Origin: Paenibacillus artemisiicola
Lineage (GTDB): Bacteria > Bacillota > Bacilli > Paenibacillales > Paenibacillaceae
Assembly: GCF_017652985.1 (NCBI RefSeq)
Contig: NZ_JAGGDJ010000011.1
Location: forward strand, 62,001-126,000
Reading direction: 5' to 3'
Length of the DNA: 64,000 nucleotides
Positions 35,344-43,144 of this stretch are shown here, one piece after another. The position numbers and the translations under genes are program-made. The notes below the pieces were generated by a model. It saw nothing but the letters and a program-made list of their open reading frames with translations, did not search any database and was not told the DNA's origin. The stretch's first letter is position 1, and each line of letters starts with the position of its first letter.

Positions 35344-36186
35344 TTATTTCGTTTCCAGCAAATGCGCCGTGTCCGGCTCCTCGTCGAACCATTTCTTGTA
35401 GAGGTCCGCGTACGTGCCGTTCTCGATGACCGTCTTGATCGCCGGATCCAGCTTGGCCTTCAGCCCGCTTCCTTTCGGATACGCGATGCCGTAATACTCC
35501 GGCGTGAAGTCCGTGGTGTCCTGCACTTCTTTGTATTTCTTGTCCGGATTGGTCTTGATGTAGTCCCGCACGATCGCGATGTCCGCCACGACGGCGTCCG
35601 CCCCGCCTTGATCCATCTCCAGCAGCGCCACCGCGTTGCTGTCGAAGCGCTTCAGGTCGGTGTTGCCCTCGCCCATGATCTTGGTCATCAGCGTATCGGC
35701 GGTCGTCCCGCTCTGCACGGCGACCTTCTTGCCCTCCAGGTCCTTGGCGCTCTTGATGTCGCTGTCTTCCTTCACCATGATCACGTTCACGGATTCGAAG
35801 TACGGCATGGAGAAGTCATACGTCTGCGCGCGCTCGTCCGTGATCGAAATGCTGGACACCCCGGCTTGATATTCGGTGCCCTGCTTTACGCTCTCGAGCA
35901 TCGCGTCCCAGCCGACGTTGCTCACCTTGTGCTTCAGCCCGGCTTCCTTCATGACGGCCGCGATGAAATCGATGTCGAAGCCTTTGAGCTCGTCCTTGTC
36001 CATATACTCCATGGGGCGGTAACTGGCGTCGCTGGCGAATTGGTACGTCGTCTCGTCCCCGCCGCCGGACGCGCTGCTGCCGTTGTCCGCTGCGTTATTA
36101 GAGGTCGTTTCGGTTTTCGCCCCGCAGCCCGACAGCAATGCGGCGGTTATTAACGTAATAATACCTAACGCAATTCGTTTCTTCAT
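35344..36186 (-). CDS. Amino-acid ABC transporter substrate-binding lipoprotein
   Basis: The protein is 280 residues from ATG 36186 (MKKRIALGIITLITAALLSG) behind GAGGGGGA. The lipobox LLSGC gives lipidated Cys20. After a Ser/Gly-rich linker the SBP_bac_3 fold follows: FASDASYRPMEYMDKDELKG, FDIDFIAAVMKEAGL, VSSISITDERAQTYDFSMPY and GKKVAVQSGTTADTLMT. The pattern fits cystine, glutamine or related polar amino acids; FASDASYRPMEY is often seen in glutamine/cystine binders. It is the first gene of the importer operon. Confidence 0.94.
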   Translation of the reverse strand: MKKRIALGIITLITAALLSGCGAKTETTSNNAADNGSSASGGGDETTYQFASDASYRPMEYMDKDELKGFDIDFIAAVMKEAGLKHKVSNVGWDAMLESVKQGTEYQAGVSSISITDERAQTYDFSMPYFESVNVIMVKEDSDIKSAKDLEGKKVAVQSGTTADTLMTKIMGEGNTDLKRFDSNAVALLEMDQGGADAVVADIAIVRDYIKTNPDKKYKEVQDTTDFTPEYYGIAYPKGSGLKAKLDPAIKTVIENGTYADLYKKWFDEEPDTAHLLETK

Positions 36187-36221
36187 GGTGGTTCCCCCTC
36201 GATCATTCGGATTCTGATACG

Positions 36222-36251
36222 ATTCTACCAAGGATGCTAGTAGAATTTCAA
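36222..36251 (-). promoter_or_regulatory. Promoter of the amino-acid importer
   Basis: Minus strand: TTGAAA, an 18-base spacer and TAGAAT, about 35 bases before the start at 36186. The rest of the gap to 36539 holds a short inverted repeat (GGTACGT at 36419, ACGTACC at 36437) and no gene that I can support. Confidence 0.6.
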
Positions 36252-36539
36252 TTTAATTTTTTAAATTTTGTTAGTAAACCTAACATAGTTACCGGGATCT
36301 TCCGGATTTCGGCACGCCAGGTCCGGCTCCTTGCACCGTTAATCCACGGCCGTCGCGCCGTCGTATGCTCCTTTCCGTCCGCGCCGGGCACCCTGCGCCG
36401 CACGGCGAACGCAAAGAAGGTACGTCCGCAACCGGAACGTACCTACGAATGTATGAACGTTAACGTCTAAATGAATGCGATAGCAATCGGCGCCGGAACC
36501 CTGCCGGACCGGCCTTTACCGGTTACGGACGCCTATTCC

Positions 36540-38882
36540 CTACTCGTCCTCTTCCCCGAGCGCCATGTTCGGATTGAAGTCCGCCACCACGAGCACGTCC
36601 ATATGGCGGCCTTCCCGCAAAATCGTATCGATGACCGGCGTGCGCGTCATGCGCTGCCAGAAGCCGGGTCGGGACTGGCCGAGGATGATCTGCGTGCTCT
36701 TCAGCTCGTTCGCCTTCGCGAGCAGCGCGTCGGCGACATGGTTCCCGGACACGCCGCTCTGCGTCTCGAAACGGCCGCCGAGCCGGTCGACCAGCGCCTT
36801 CATCTCCTCGATCCGTTTGGTGCACGTCTCGGAGCGGTCCCCTTCGGTCCGCACGTAATGGACGTGCCATTCCGCCTTCAGGCGGTGGGCGATCCGGAAG
36901 CCGCGGCGGATGAGACGCTCCGCGTTCGGGCTCGTCGTCACCGCGACGAAGATCGACTCGTGCCGCCGCCACGGGCCGCGCAGCGAGCCGTTGCGCTCCC
37001 ACGCTTCCAGCCGCTCATCCACGTCGTCGGCGATTTCGCGCAGCGCCAGCTCGCGGAGCGCGATCAGGTTGCCCGTCTTGAAGGCGCCCGCGAGCTTCTC
37101 CTCGATTTTGTCGGGACCGTAGATCCGGCCTTCCTTCAGCCGCTCCTGCAGCGCGCTCGGCGCGACGTCGATCAGCTCCATCTCGTCCGCCAGGCGGAGC
37201 ACCTGGTCGGGCACCGTCTCCGTCACGGTCGTGCCGCAAATCTTCTCGATGGAATCCTTCAGGCTCTCCAAGTGCTGCACGTTCAGCGTCGCGATGACGG
37301 AGATGCCCGCGTCCAGCAGCTCGCGGATGTCATCGTAACGGTGCATGTTGCGGCTCCCCGGCGCGTTCCGATGAGCCAGATTGTCGATCAGCACGACCTC
37401 GGGATTGCGCGCGAGAATCGCGGCCACGTCCATCTCCTCGGCCTGCGAGCCGTTCGCTTCGACCTTCAGGCGCGGCATCGCGGCGAGCTTGCCGATCTGG
37501 GCTTCCGTGTCCGGCCTGCCGTGCGTCTCCGCGAAGCCGATGACGACGTCGATGTCCTTGCGGAGCAGGTCGTTGCCCTCGCGCAGCATCATGTACGTCT
37601 TGCCCGCTCCCGGCGCGGCACCGATGTATACCTTGAACCGGCCGCGGCGGATGCGCTCGATCTTCTTCTCGACCTCCTGCTCGCTCAAGCGGCGGTACGG
37701 CTCGGACGGCGGCTTTGGCACGGCCCGCTTCGTCGGCAGCACCCGTTCGCCCTCGTGCTCCGCGCGATCGGCCATGAAGAAGACGTCGATGTTGCGGACG
37801 TGCTTCAGCAGACTGCGGGCGATGGAGCCCTGCCGGAGCTCCTCGGTGCGGGTCTGCTTCGAATGGCCCATGACGATCCGCGTCGCGTTGATGAGCATGG
37901 CGTAGCGAATCAGCGCGCGCGGCACCTGCTTCCGGCTCGTGATCGTGATTTCCCGGAAGCCCGCGCCGACCTTCTCGACGAGCTTCAAAATCGATTTCTT
38001 GAACGCTTCCCGTTCCTTGGTCGGCTCCTGCGAGGCGTCCGTGAAGACGACGACCTGCAGGTCTCCGCCGAGCCGCTTCGCGATCTGCTGCCCGCGGCGG
38101 ATATAGATCGAGCCGTTAATATGGTACTGCGCCGCGACCAATATCCGCTCGGACGCGCCGGACGGCCCGATAAAGCCCTGCTCCTCGCGGTATTTCTCCA
38201 GCGACTCGTTCACGCCCTCCGCCATGAGGCGAAGCGCAAGCTCGCGCAGCTTGCCGACGTTGCCGCGCTTCAGCAGCTCGGGGTCCTTGACGTTGTTCAG
38301 CCGGCCCTCGCTCAGCCGGTTCAGGATCGTCTCCGGCGACACGTCGATCAGCCGCACCTCGTCGGCGATCTCCAGCAGATCCGAGGGCACCGTGCACTCC
38401 GGCGCGATGCCGGTCAGCTTCTGCGCCTGCTCCTTCACGCCCTCCAGCTCGTAGACGTTGACCGTCGTGATGACGCTGATGCCGCGGCTCAGCAGGAACC
38501 GGATATCCTCGCGACGCGTCGGGAACTTGGCGCCGGGCCGGTTCTCGTGCGCGAGCGAATCGACGAGCAGCACCTCCGGGTTGCGCTCGAGGATCGCATC
38601 CAGGTTCAGGTCCTTCTTCTCGACGTCGCCCTTCATCCAGCGGATGCTCGGAATGCGCTCCAAATCCGCCAGCTGCTCCACGGTTTCCGGGCGCCGCATC
38701 GTCGACACGGCGCAGACGGCCACGTCGATGCCCTGCTGCTTGAGCGTCTGGCCTTCGCGCAGCATATGGTAGGTTTTGCCCGAGCCGCTGACGGCGCCCA
38801 CGTAAATTTTCAGACGCCCGCGGTGGATTTTGGAGATGGATAACAGCAGTTCCTCCGGAGTTTGTCGCCGGTAGCCGGCCAT
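36540..38882 (-). CDS. Tandem KdpD-N/USP protein without kinase domain, under c-di-AMP riboswitch control
   Basis: The protein is 780 residues from ATG 38882 behind AAAGGGG. It contains two complete copies of the KdpD N-terminal module. Copy one: Walker A GAVSGSGKTYHML (Lys36), VLLVDSLAHENRPGAKFPTR, ITTVNVYELEGV, then a universal-stress-protein domain to about 360. Copy two: GAAPGAGKTYMML (Lys428), VVLIDNLAHRNAPGSRNMHR, IATLNVQHLESL, then a second USP domain to the end. The four membrane helices and histidine kinase of full KdpD are absent. In S. aureus KdpD the USP domain binds c-di-AMP. No kdpFABC genes are nearby, so the partner is unknown. It is preceded by a c-di-AMP riboswitch. Confidence 0.9.
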   Translation of the reverse strand: MAGYRRQTPEELLLSISKIHRGRLKIYVGAVSGSGKTYHMLREGQTLKQQGIDVAVCAVSTMRRPETVEQLADLERIPSIRWMKGDVEKKDLNLDAILERNPEVLLVDSLAHENRPGAKFPTRREDIRFLLSRGISVITTVNVYELEGVKEQAQKLTGIAPECTVPSDLLEIADEVRLIDVSPETILNRLSEGRLNNVKDPELLKRGNVGKLRELALRLMAEGVNESLEKYREEQGFIGPSGASERILVAAQYHINGSIYIRRGQQIAKRLGGDLQVVVFTDASQEPTKEREAFKKSILKLVEKVGAGFREITITSRKQVPRALIRYAMLINATRIVMGHSKQTRTEELRQGSIARSLLKHVRNIDVFFMADRAEHEGERVLPTKRAVPKPPSEPYRRLSEQEVEKKIERIRRGRFKVYIGAAPGAGKTYMMLREGNDLLRKDIDVVIGFAETHGRPDTEAQIGKLAAMPRLKVEANGSQAEEMDVAAILARNPEVVLIDNLAHRNAPGSRNMHRYDDIRELLDAGISVIATLNVQHLESLKDSIEKICGTTVTETVPDQVLRLADEMELIDVAPSALQERLKEGRIYGPDKIEEKLAGAFKTGNLIALRELALREIADDVDERLEAWERNGSLRGPWRRHESIFVAVTTSPNAERLIRRGFRIAHRLKAEWHVHYVRTEGDRSETCTKRIEEMKALVDRLGGRFETQSGVSGNHVADALLAKANELKSTQIILGQSRPGFWQRMTRTPVIDTILREGRHMDVLVVADFNPNMALGEEDE

Positions 38883-38962
38883 AACGTTGTACCCCTTTCA
38901 TGCCTATACCTATAAATTTGCATGTTGCCTGGAATCTTATGCTCGACACGAAAACGGACGTC

Positions 38963-39019
38963 AAAAAAGAAGCCAGCGAAAGACGGCCTCCAATTCAGAG
39001 AACGCTTCTCGCGGCTTCT
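38963..39019 (-). terminator. Expression-platform terminator of the riboswitch
   Basis: Minus strand: AGAAGCCGCGA (39019-39009) pairs with TCGCTGGCTTCT (38979-38968), followed by six T at 38968-38963. It lies between the aptamer and the KdpD-N/USP gene, about 80 bases before its start. Confidence 0.75.
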
Positions 39020-39061
39020 AGGCACACTATATCCAAAGTGGCTGTTCGCACGCACATTCGT

Positions 39062-39245
39062 CGCCTCTCTCGGTCGCTTACGAGGTTAGCTGTCGGATTC
39101 GGACATGAGAGCCGCCCTACCCGGGACGCGAGGCCATGCGCCTCCGCCCGGGATTCACCCCTGATGGCAAGCCTTGAAGCGCGCGGCTTCGGAAGGACTT
39201 GACATGCCGTTGGTTCCCCCGTTTTCCTGTTCGGAAATTCAGCGT
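39062..39245 (-). promoter_or_regulatory. c-di-AMP riboswitch (ydaO-yuaA class)
   Basis: Read on the minus strand the conserved blocks occur in order: ACAGGAAAACGGGGGAACCA (39229-39210), AGGGGTGAATCCCGGG (about 39162-39147), CGGGTAGGGC (about 39122-39113), CCGAATCCGACAGCTAACCT (39102-39083) and CGTAAGCG followed by GAGAGG (39082-39063). This matches the ydaO-yuaA consensus that I know, including the pseudo-symmetric core. The class is an off-switch: c-di-AMP binding favours termination. A downstream terminator and an upstream promoter complete the unit. Confidence 0.93.
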
Positions 39246-39271
39246 TGTCGATTACGTTGTTAAGCATGACT

Positions 39272-39300
39272 CATGTTACGCCAGAGCCTGCCGTTTGTAA
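39272..39300 (-). promoter_or_regulatory. Promoter of the riboswitch leader
   Basis: Minus strand: TTTACA (39300-39295), a 17-base spacer and TAACAT (39277-39272). The expected start near 39265 lies about 20 bases before the aptamer. The remaining 39301-39506 gap shows no gene. Confidence 0.65.
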
Positions 39301-39506
39301 AGGAATCCCGTGCGCACTCCATCCCGCTGTGCGCGCAACGAACGCAAATATAACGCTTACAAAGGCAGCGATCTTCAGAAATCTCGCGCTACCTCACTTT
39401 ATGGCCTTTTTCCGTAATTACCGCGATTGCCAGGGGCTGCCTGCGGCCGGGCTTCGTCACGCTCGCCCGGTCCGGCCCCCGGTCCGCCGCGCGGGCGGCC
39501 CGGGAA

Positions 39507-40766
39507 TCAGACGTTCCCGGTCGCCATCTCGATGCCCCGCAGCGCAAGGCCGATCAGGAAGCCGCAGAGCGCGCCGTTGACGCGGATCCACTGCAGGTCC
39601 TGCCCGACCTTGTCCTCGATCAGCTCGACGAGCTGGTCGTTGTCGAGCCGGTCCAGATTCTCCTTCACGAACGAGCCGATCCGGGCATGGTTGCGCTCGA
39701 TCAGCGCCGCGGCCTGCTTCTTCAGCCAATGCTCGGCGTCCCGCACCAGCTCTTCGTTCGCTTCGATCCGGTCGAGAATCCCCTCGACGGCCGGCCACGC
39801 CTTCTCGCCGAAATCCGGCGCGCGCAAGAATTCGAGCCCTTTCTCCCGCAGGCGCTCGAACAGCTTGCGCAGTTCGCTCTCGACGTCGAACGCCTGCAGC
39901 AGCTCTTCGCGCATCAGGTCCAGCCGGCCGGACTCCGCAAGCCGCGTCACGAGCGTATCCAGCGCTTCGCGCAGCTTGCTCATGACGATCCGGCGGCGCT
40001 CCGTCCCCGGAAGCTTCAGCTCGGCGAGCTTGGAGAGCGCGAACTGCTGGAGCATCGCCCCGAGCTTGTCTTCCTCGAGGTAGCCGATGAACGCGTTCAC
40101 GGCAAACGACATCAAGCCGCCGAGGTTGAGCCCCTTGATCAGCGTCATTACCGCGCTGCCCAGCTCGCGCTGCATGCCCTCCGTGGCGACCCAGGTCTCG
40201 GCGCGCTCCAGCAGCAGATCGAGCATCCGCTCGTCCGTCCCGTCCTCCTCGGCCTTGCGGATGAAGCCGCGCAGCGCCGCCTCCAGGTCGATCCGCCGTA
40301 CCGCGGCCTCGATCTCGCCGGACAGCAGCGGGACGATCCGGTCCGCGTCCACGCTCCGCAGCACGTCCGCCAGCAGCAGCGGCAGCCGTTCGCTGGCGAC
40401 CGCCGAACGCAGGGCGCCGCGCACGACCGGCAGGAGCTGTTCGGCCAGCTCGACCTGATGCAGCTTCTCGAGCATGCTTTCCTTCGCCAGCAGCCGCTCT
40501 TCGAGGACGCGCACGATGCCGTCGGACATCTTCTTCCGGTTGCGGGGCAGCAGTGCCGTGTGCGGAATCGGAATGCCGAGCGGATGGCGGAACAGCGCGG
40601 TCACGGCGAACCAGTCCGCCAGCCCGCCGATGACGCCGGCCTCGAAGCCCGCGTGCAGCAGCCCGAGCCCGCCGCCGCGGAACGGCAGCGTAGCCGCGAA
40701 GCCCGCGGCCATCGCGCCGAGCGACAGATTGGCCATTTGCTTGTTTCTCTTCTTTACCTTCGCCAT
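39507..40766 (-). CDS. DUF445-family membrane protein
   Basis: The protein is 419 residues from ATG 40766 with AGGAGG six bases upstream. The N-terminal membrane segment GLLHAGFEAGVIGGLADWFA with VTALFRHPLGIPIPHTALLP is the DUF445 signature. The long middle is amphipathic helix, and the C-terminus has a second hydrophobic segment (NGALCGFLIGLALRGIEMAT). The family (YtpS/YheB/YjiN-like) is widespread but has no settled function. It is a single-gene unit. Confidence 0.9.
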   Translation of the reverse strand: MAKVKKRNKQMANLSLGAMAAGFAATLPFRGGGLGLLHAGFEAGVIGGLADWFAVTALFRHPLGIPIPHTALLPRNRKKMSDGIVRVLEERLLAKESMLEKLHQVELAEQLLPVVRGALRSAVASERLPLLLADVLRSVDADRIVPLLSGEIEAAVRRIDLEAALRGFIRKAEEDGTDERMLDLLLERAETWVATEGMQRELGSAVMTLIKGLNLGGLMSFAVNAFIGYLEEDKLGAMLQQFALSKLAELKLPGTERRRIVMSKLREALDTLVTRLAESGRLDLMREELLQAFDVESELRKLFERLREKGLEFLRAPDFGEKAWPAVEGILDRIEANEELVRDAEHWLKKQAAALIERNHARIGSFVKENLDRLDNDQLVELIEDKVGQDLQWIRVNGALCGFLIGLALRGIEMATGNV

Positions 40767-40873
40767 GAGTATCCTCCTAGGATTGCTACTTACACCATAC
40801 CATTACGGACGCGGCTCTTGCAAAAATCCGGCCTGCCGCGCGACCCGCGCCCCGCGCGGCCGACGGCCGACGG

Positions 40874-40907
40874 CAAAACGGGACCGCCGCCCGCGCGGCA
40901 GTCCCGT
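40874..40907 (-). terminator. Terminator of the methyltransferase gene
   Basis: Minus strand: a 12-bp stem (ACGGGACTGCCG with CGGCGGTCCCGT, one G-T type pair) is followed by TTTTG. It is just beyond the stop at 40913. Confidence 0.75.
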
Positions 40908-40912
40908 ATGCG

Positions 40913-41659
40913 TCACGTTCGCTTCGCGACGAGCATCACTTCAACCTCGTCCAGCCCGATCGGGCCGCGGTTCCACCGGCCCGCCGTGCCGCCCCAGACA
41001 TGCTCGACCGCGAGGCCCGCCTCCGCGAACATGCGCGTCAGCTCCGCCGGCAGGTAGCGGCGTTCCTTGATCTCCACCCGCCGCTTGCCTTCGGGCAGAT
41101 CGAGCTCCTCCACGCAGTGCTCCAGCATCGTGACGGGATCGAAGCGGCCCGACGCCACGTCTCCCTGCGTCAGCGAACGCAGCTTGGCGTAAGCGTTCAA
41201 GGTCGTCAGGATGAACCCGCCGCCCGGCTTCAGCGCGGCCGCGACGCCGCGGAGAATGGCCATGTCGTGCGCCGCCGGATCTTCGTCACGGCCAACCAGG
41301 CCGAACGCGCCTTCGCACAGGCAGACGACCGCGTCGTAAGCCTTCGCCGGCACGAACGCGGTCGCGTCGCAGCGGATCCATTCGACGTCGGCGCCGGCCG
41401 CGTCGGCCGCCTTCCGGGCTTCCGCCAGCATGCCCGCCGACAGGTCGACGCCCGTGACCGCGCAGCCGCGCAGCGCCAGCCCGATCGCGTGCCGGCCCGT
41501 GCCGCAGCCGACGTCGAGGACGGCGCCGCCCGGTTTCAGCTGCAGCTGTTCAACGATGAAGGCGACTTCCGCCTCGGTGTTCGCCGTAAATCCGTTTTCC
41601 ATATAATGCGGGGCATGCGCGTCGAAGAAAGCTTCCCATTGATTGCGATAGTCGCTCAT
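40913..41659 (-). CDS. Class I SAM-dependent methyltransferase
   Basis: The protein is 248 residues from ATG 41659, with GGAGG upstream. The SAM-binding motif I AVLDVGCGTGRHAIGLALRG is at about residues 46-65, motif II has VTGVDLSAGMLAEARKAA, and DVEWIRCDATAFV is the third. KPGGGFILTTLNAYAKL is motif IV-V. The substrate is not predictable. It is a single-gene unit with a terminator; a 15-bp hairpin lies in its upstream region. Confidence 0.9.
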   Translation of the reverse strand: MSDYRNQWEAFFDAHAPHYMENGFTANTEAEVAFIVEQLQLKPGGAVLDVGCGTGRHAIGLALRGCAVTGVDLSAGMLAEARKAADAAGADVEWIRCDATAFVPAKAYDAVVCLCEGAFGLVGRDEDPAAHDMAILRGVAAALKPGGGFILTTLNAYAKLRSLTQGDVASGRFDPVTMLEHCVEELDLPEGKRRVEIKERRYLPAELTRMFAEAGLAVEHVWGGTAGRWNRGPIGLDEVEVMLVAKRT

Positions 41660-41691
41660 AGTCGATTCGGCCTCCGTTGGCGTAAGGGTAA

Positions 41692-41736
41692 GCCGGAAGC
41701 GGGCGCGGACTTGACGCGCCTGCGCCCGCTTCCGGC
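41692..41736. other. Perfect 15-bp hairpin upstream of the methyltransferase
   Basis: GCCGGAAGCGGGCGC (41692-41706) is exactly inverted at 41722-41736. There is no T-run on either side, so a simple terminator is unlikely. It would sit in the 5' leader of the methyltransferase mRNA. Confidence 0.6.
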
Positions 41737-41926
41737 AATGATGAATCGAGACTTCCGAATTAGAGCCGCGCCCGCAGCCCTGCGTTCAATCGCGCTATAC
41801 ACGCTGCATCACATCCTTTGCCCATCAATACGATGAGTGTAGCCGGGATTTTCGACGATTTCAATCGTTCATTAGGAGGAGCCGCGACAGGCGTTGAGGA
41901 TGGGGTTCAGCCCCCGAATTTCGCGA

Positions 41927-41955
41927 TTGCGCATCCCCGCCCGCTTCGCTACAAT
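41927..41955 (+). promoter_or_regulatory. Promoter of the LacI/kinase/GH4 operon
   Basis: TTGCGC, a 17-base spacer and TACAAT. The first operator begins 13 bases after the -10 box, covering the start site. Confidence 0.7.
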
Positions 41956-41968
41956 GAATGCATAACCC

Positions 41969-41992
41969 AAAAGTTAAAGCGCTTAAACTTTT
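41969..41992 (+). promoter_or_regulatory. LacI-type operator O1
   Basis: Near-perfect palindrome of 24 bases centred at 41980.5, with the LacI-family core AAGCGCTT and arms AAAAGTTA / TAAACTTTT. Only one pair of positions breaks the symmetry. Confidence 0.85.
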
Positions 41993-42053
41993 AATGCCGT
42001 AAAGATATTCTCCGCATCGCGCGCCGCGTTGAGAGGGTTTATTTTTTACCTCG

Positions 42054-42075
42054 AAAGTTAAAGCGCTTAAACTTT
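42054..42075 (+). promoter_or_regulatory. LacI-type operator O2
   Basis: The same 22-base core as O1, base for base, centred at 42064.5. The two centres are 84 bp apart, eight helical turns at 10.5 bp per turn, which would suit repression by looping. Confidence 0.85.
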
Positions 42076-42115
42076 GCGAATCCGACCCTTAGTGAAGGGA
42101 GCTGATGCAGGCCGC

Positions 42116-43144
42116 ATGAAAGTCAGCATTTTCGACGTCGCCAAAAAAGCCGGCCTATCCGTCGTCACCGTCTCCCGCGTGCTGAACGGCGCGGAATCGG
42201 TGCGCGAGGCGAACCGGCAGAAGGTGCTCGCGGCGATGAAGGCGCTGGATTACCGGCCGAACGCCGCGGCGCGCAGCCTGGCGCGGGGCAAGACCGGCGT
42301 CGTCGGGCTGATTTTGCCCACGCTGCAGGACTCGTTCTTCGACGCGATCGCGGGCGAGATGAACCGCATCCTGGCGGACAGCGGGTATTTCCTCGCCGTC
42401 TCGGTCTACGCGAGTCCCGGTCCGGGCGATATCCATTACCTCCTGCAGGAGGACCGCGTCGACGGGATCGCGCTGCTCTCGCCGCTCGCGGAATCGCCCT
42501 ACATCGACGAAATGAACCGCCGCAGCATCCCGTTCGTGCTGATCGACAACCAGCTGGCGGAGCACGACGCGTTCGCCGTCAACGTCGATAATTTCGCGGG
42601 CGGCTACGCCGCGACGAAGCATCTGATCGCGCTCGGCCATACGGCGATCGCGCATCTGAGCGGCAGCGAGCCGTACCGCAGCACGCGGGAACGGCGCAGC
42701 GGCTTCCTGCAGGCGCTGCGGGAAGCCGGGCTCGAGCCGTTCGAGCTGGCCGCCGGGGACTATTCCGCGGCGTTCGGCTACGAGCAAGCGAGCCGCTGGG
42801 CCGCGGCGGGCAAGCTGCCGGGCGCGGTGTTCGCCGGCGACGACCACATCGCCGCGGGCGTCATTAACGCGCTGCAGCGGGCCGGCCTGCGCGTGCCGGA
42901 GGACGTGTCCGTCGTCGGCTTCGACGACCAGCGGATCGCGACCATGCTGCGGCCGTGCCTGACGACCGTCCGGCAGCCGACCGAACGGATGGCGGCCGAA
43001 GCCGTCTCGCTGCTCTTGAAACGGATCGACGGCGCGCCGAAGCGGACCGGCGGAGGCCGCCTCGCGGCGGAGCTGCTCCGCCGCGAGACGACGGCTCCCG
43101 CGGCCGCGAATTCCACTCTACCCGATAAGGAGCAATCGCCATGA
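42116..43144 (+). CDS. LacI-family repressor of the adjacent glycoside operon
   Basis: The protein is 342 residues from ATG 42116 (MKVSIFDVAKKAGLSVVTVS); an upstream extension in frame overlaps O2 and lacks sense. The helix-turn-helix is followed by the hinge NAAARSLARGKTGVVGLILP, and the sugar-binding domain carries VDGIALLSP, GFDDQRIATMLRPCLTTVRQ. The recognition helix SVVTVSRVLNG fits the AAGCGCTT core. It probably represses itself, the kinase and the GH4 enzyme until a sugar or sugar phosphate binds. Confidence 0.93.
   Translation: MKVSIFDVAKKAGLSVVTVSRVLNGAESVREANRQKVLAAMKALDYRPNAAARSLARGKTGVVGLILPTLQDSFFDAIAGEMNRILADSGYFLAVSVYASPGPGDIHYLLQEDRVDGIALLSPLAESPYIDEMNRRSIPFVLIDNQLAEHDAFAVNVDNFAGGYAATKHLIALGHTAIAHLSGSEPYRSTRERRSGFLQALREAGLEPFELAAGDYSAAFGYEQASRWAAAGKLPGAVFAGDDHIAAGVINALQRAGLRVPEDVSVVGFDDQRIATMLRPCLTTVRQPTERMAAEAVSLLLKRIDGAPKRTGGGRLAAELLRRETTAPAAANSTLPDKEQSP

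Noticed and set aside
41740..41880. Leader peptide MQRV followed by a stop upstream of the methyltransferase
   Set aside because: An AAAGGATGTG-ATG context exists on the minus strand, but four codons are too few to judge and no attenuator hairpin pairs with it convincingly.
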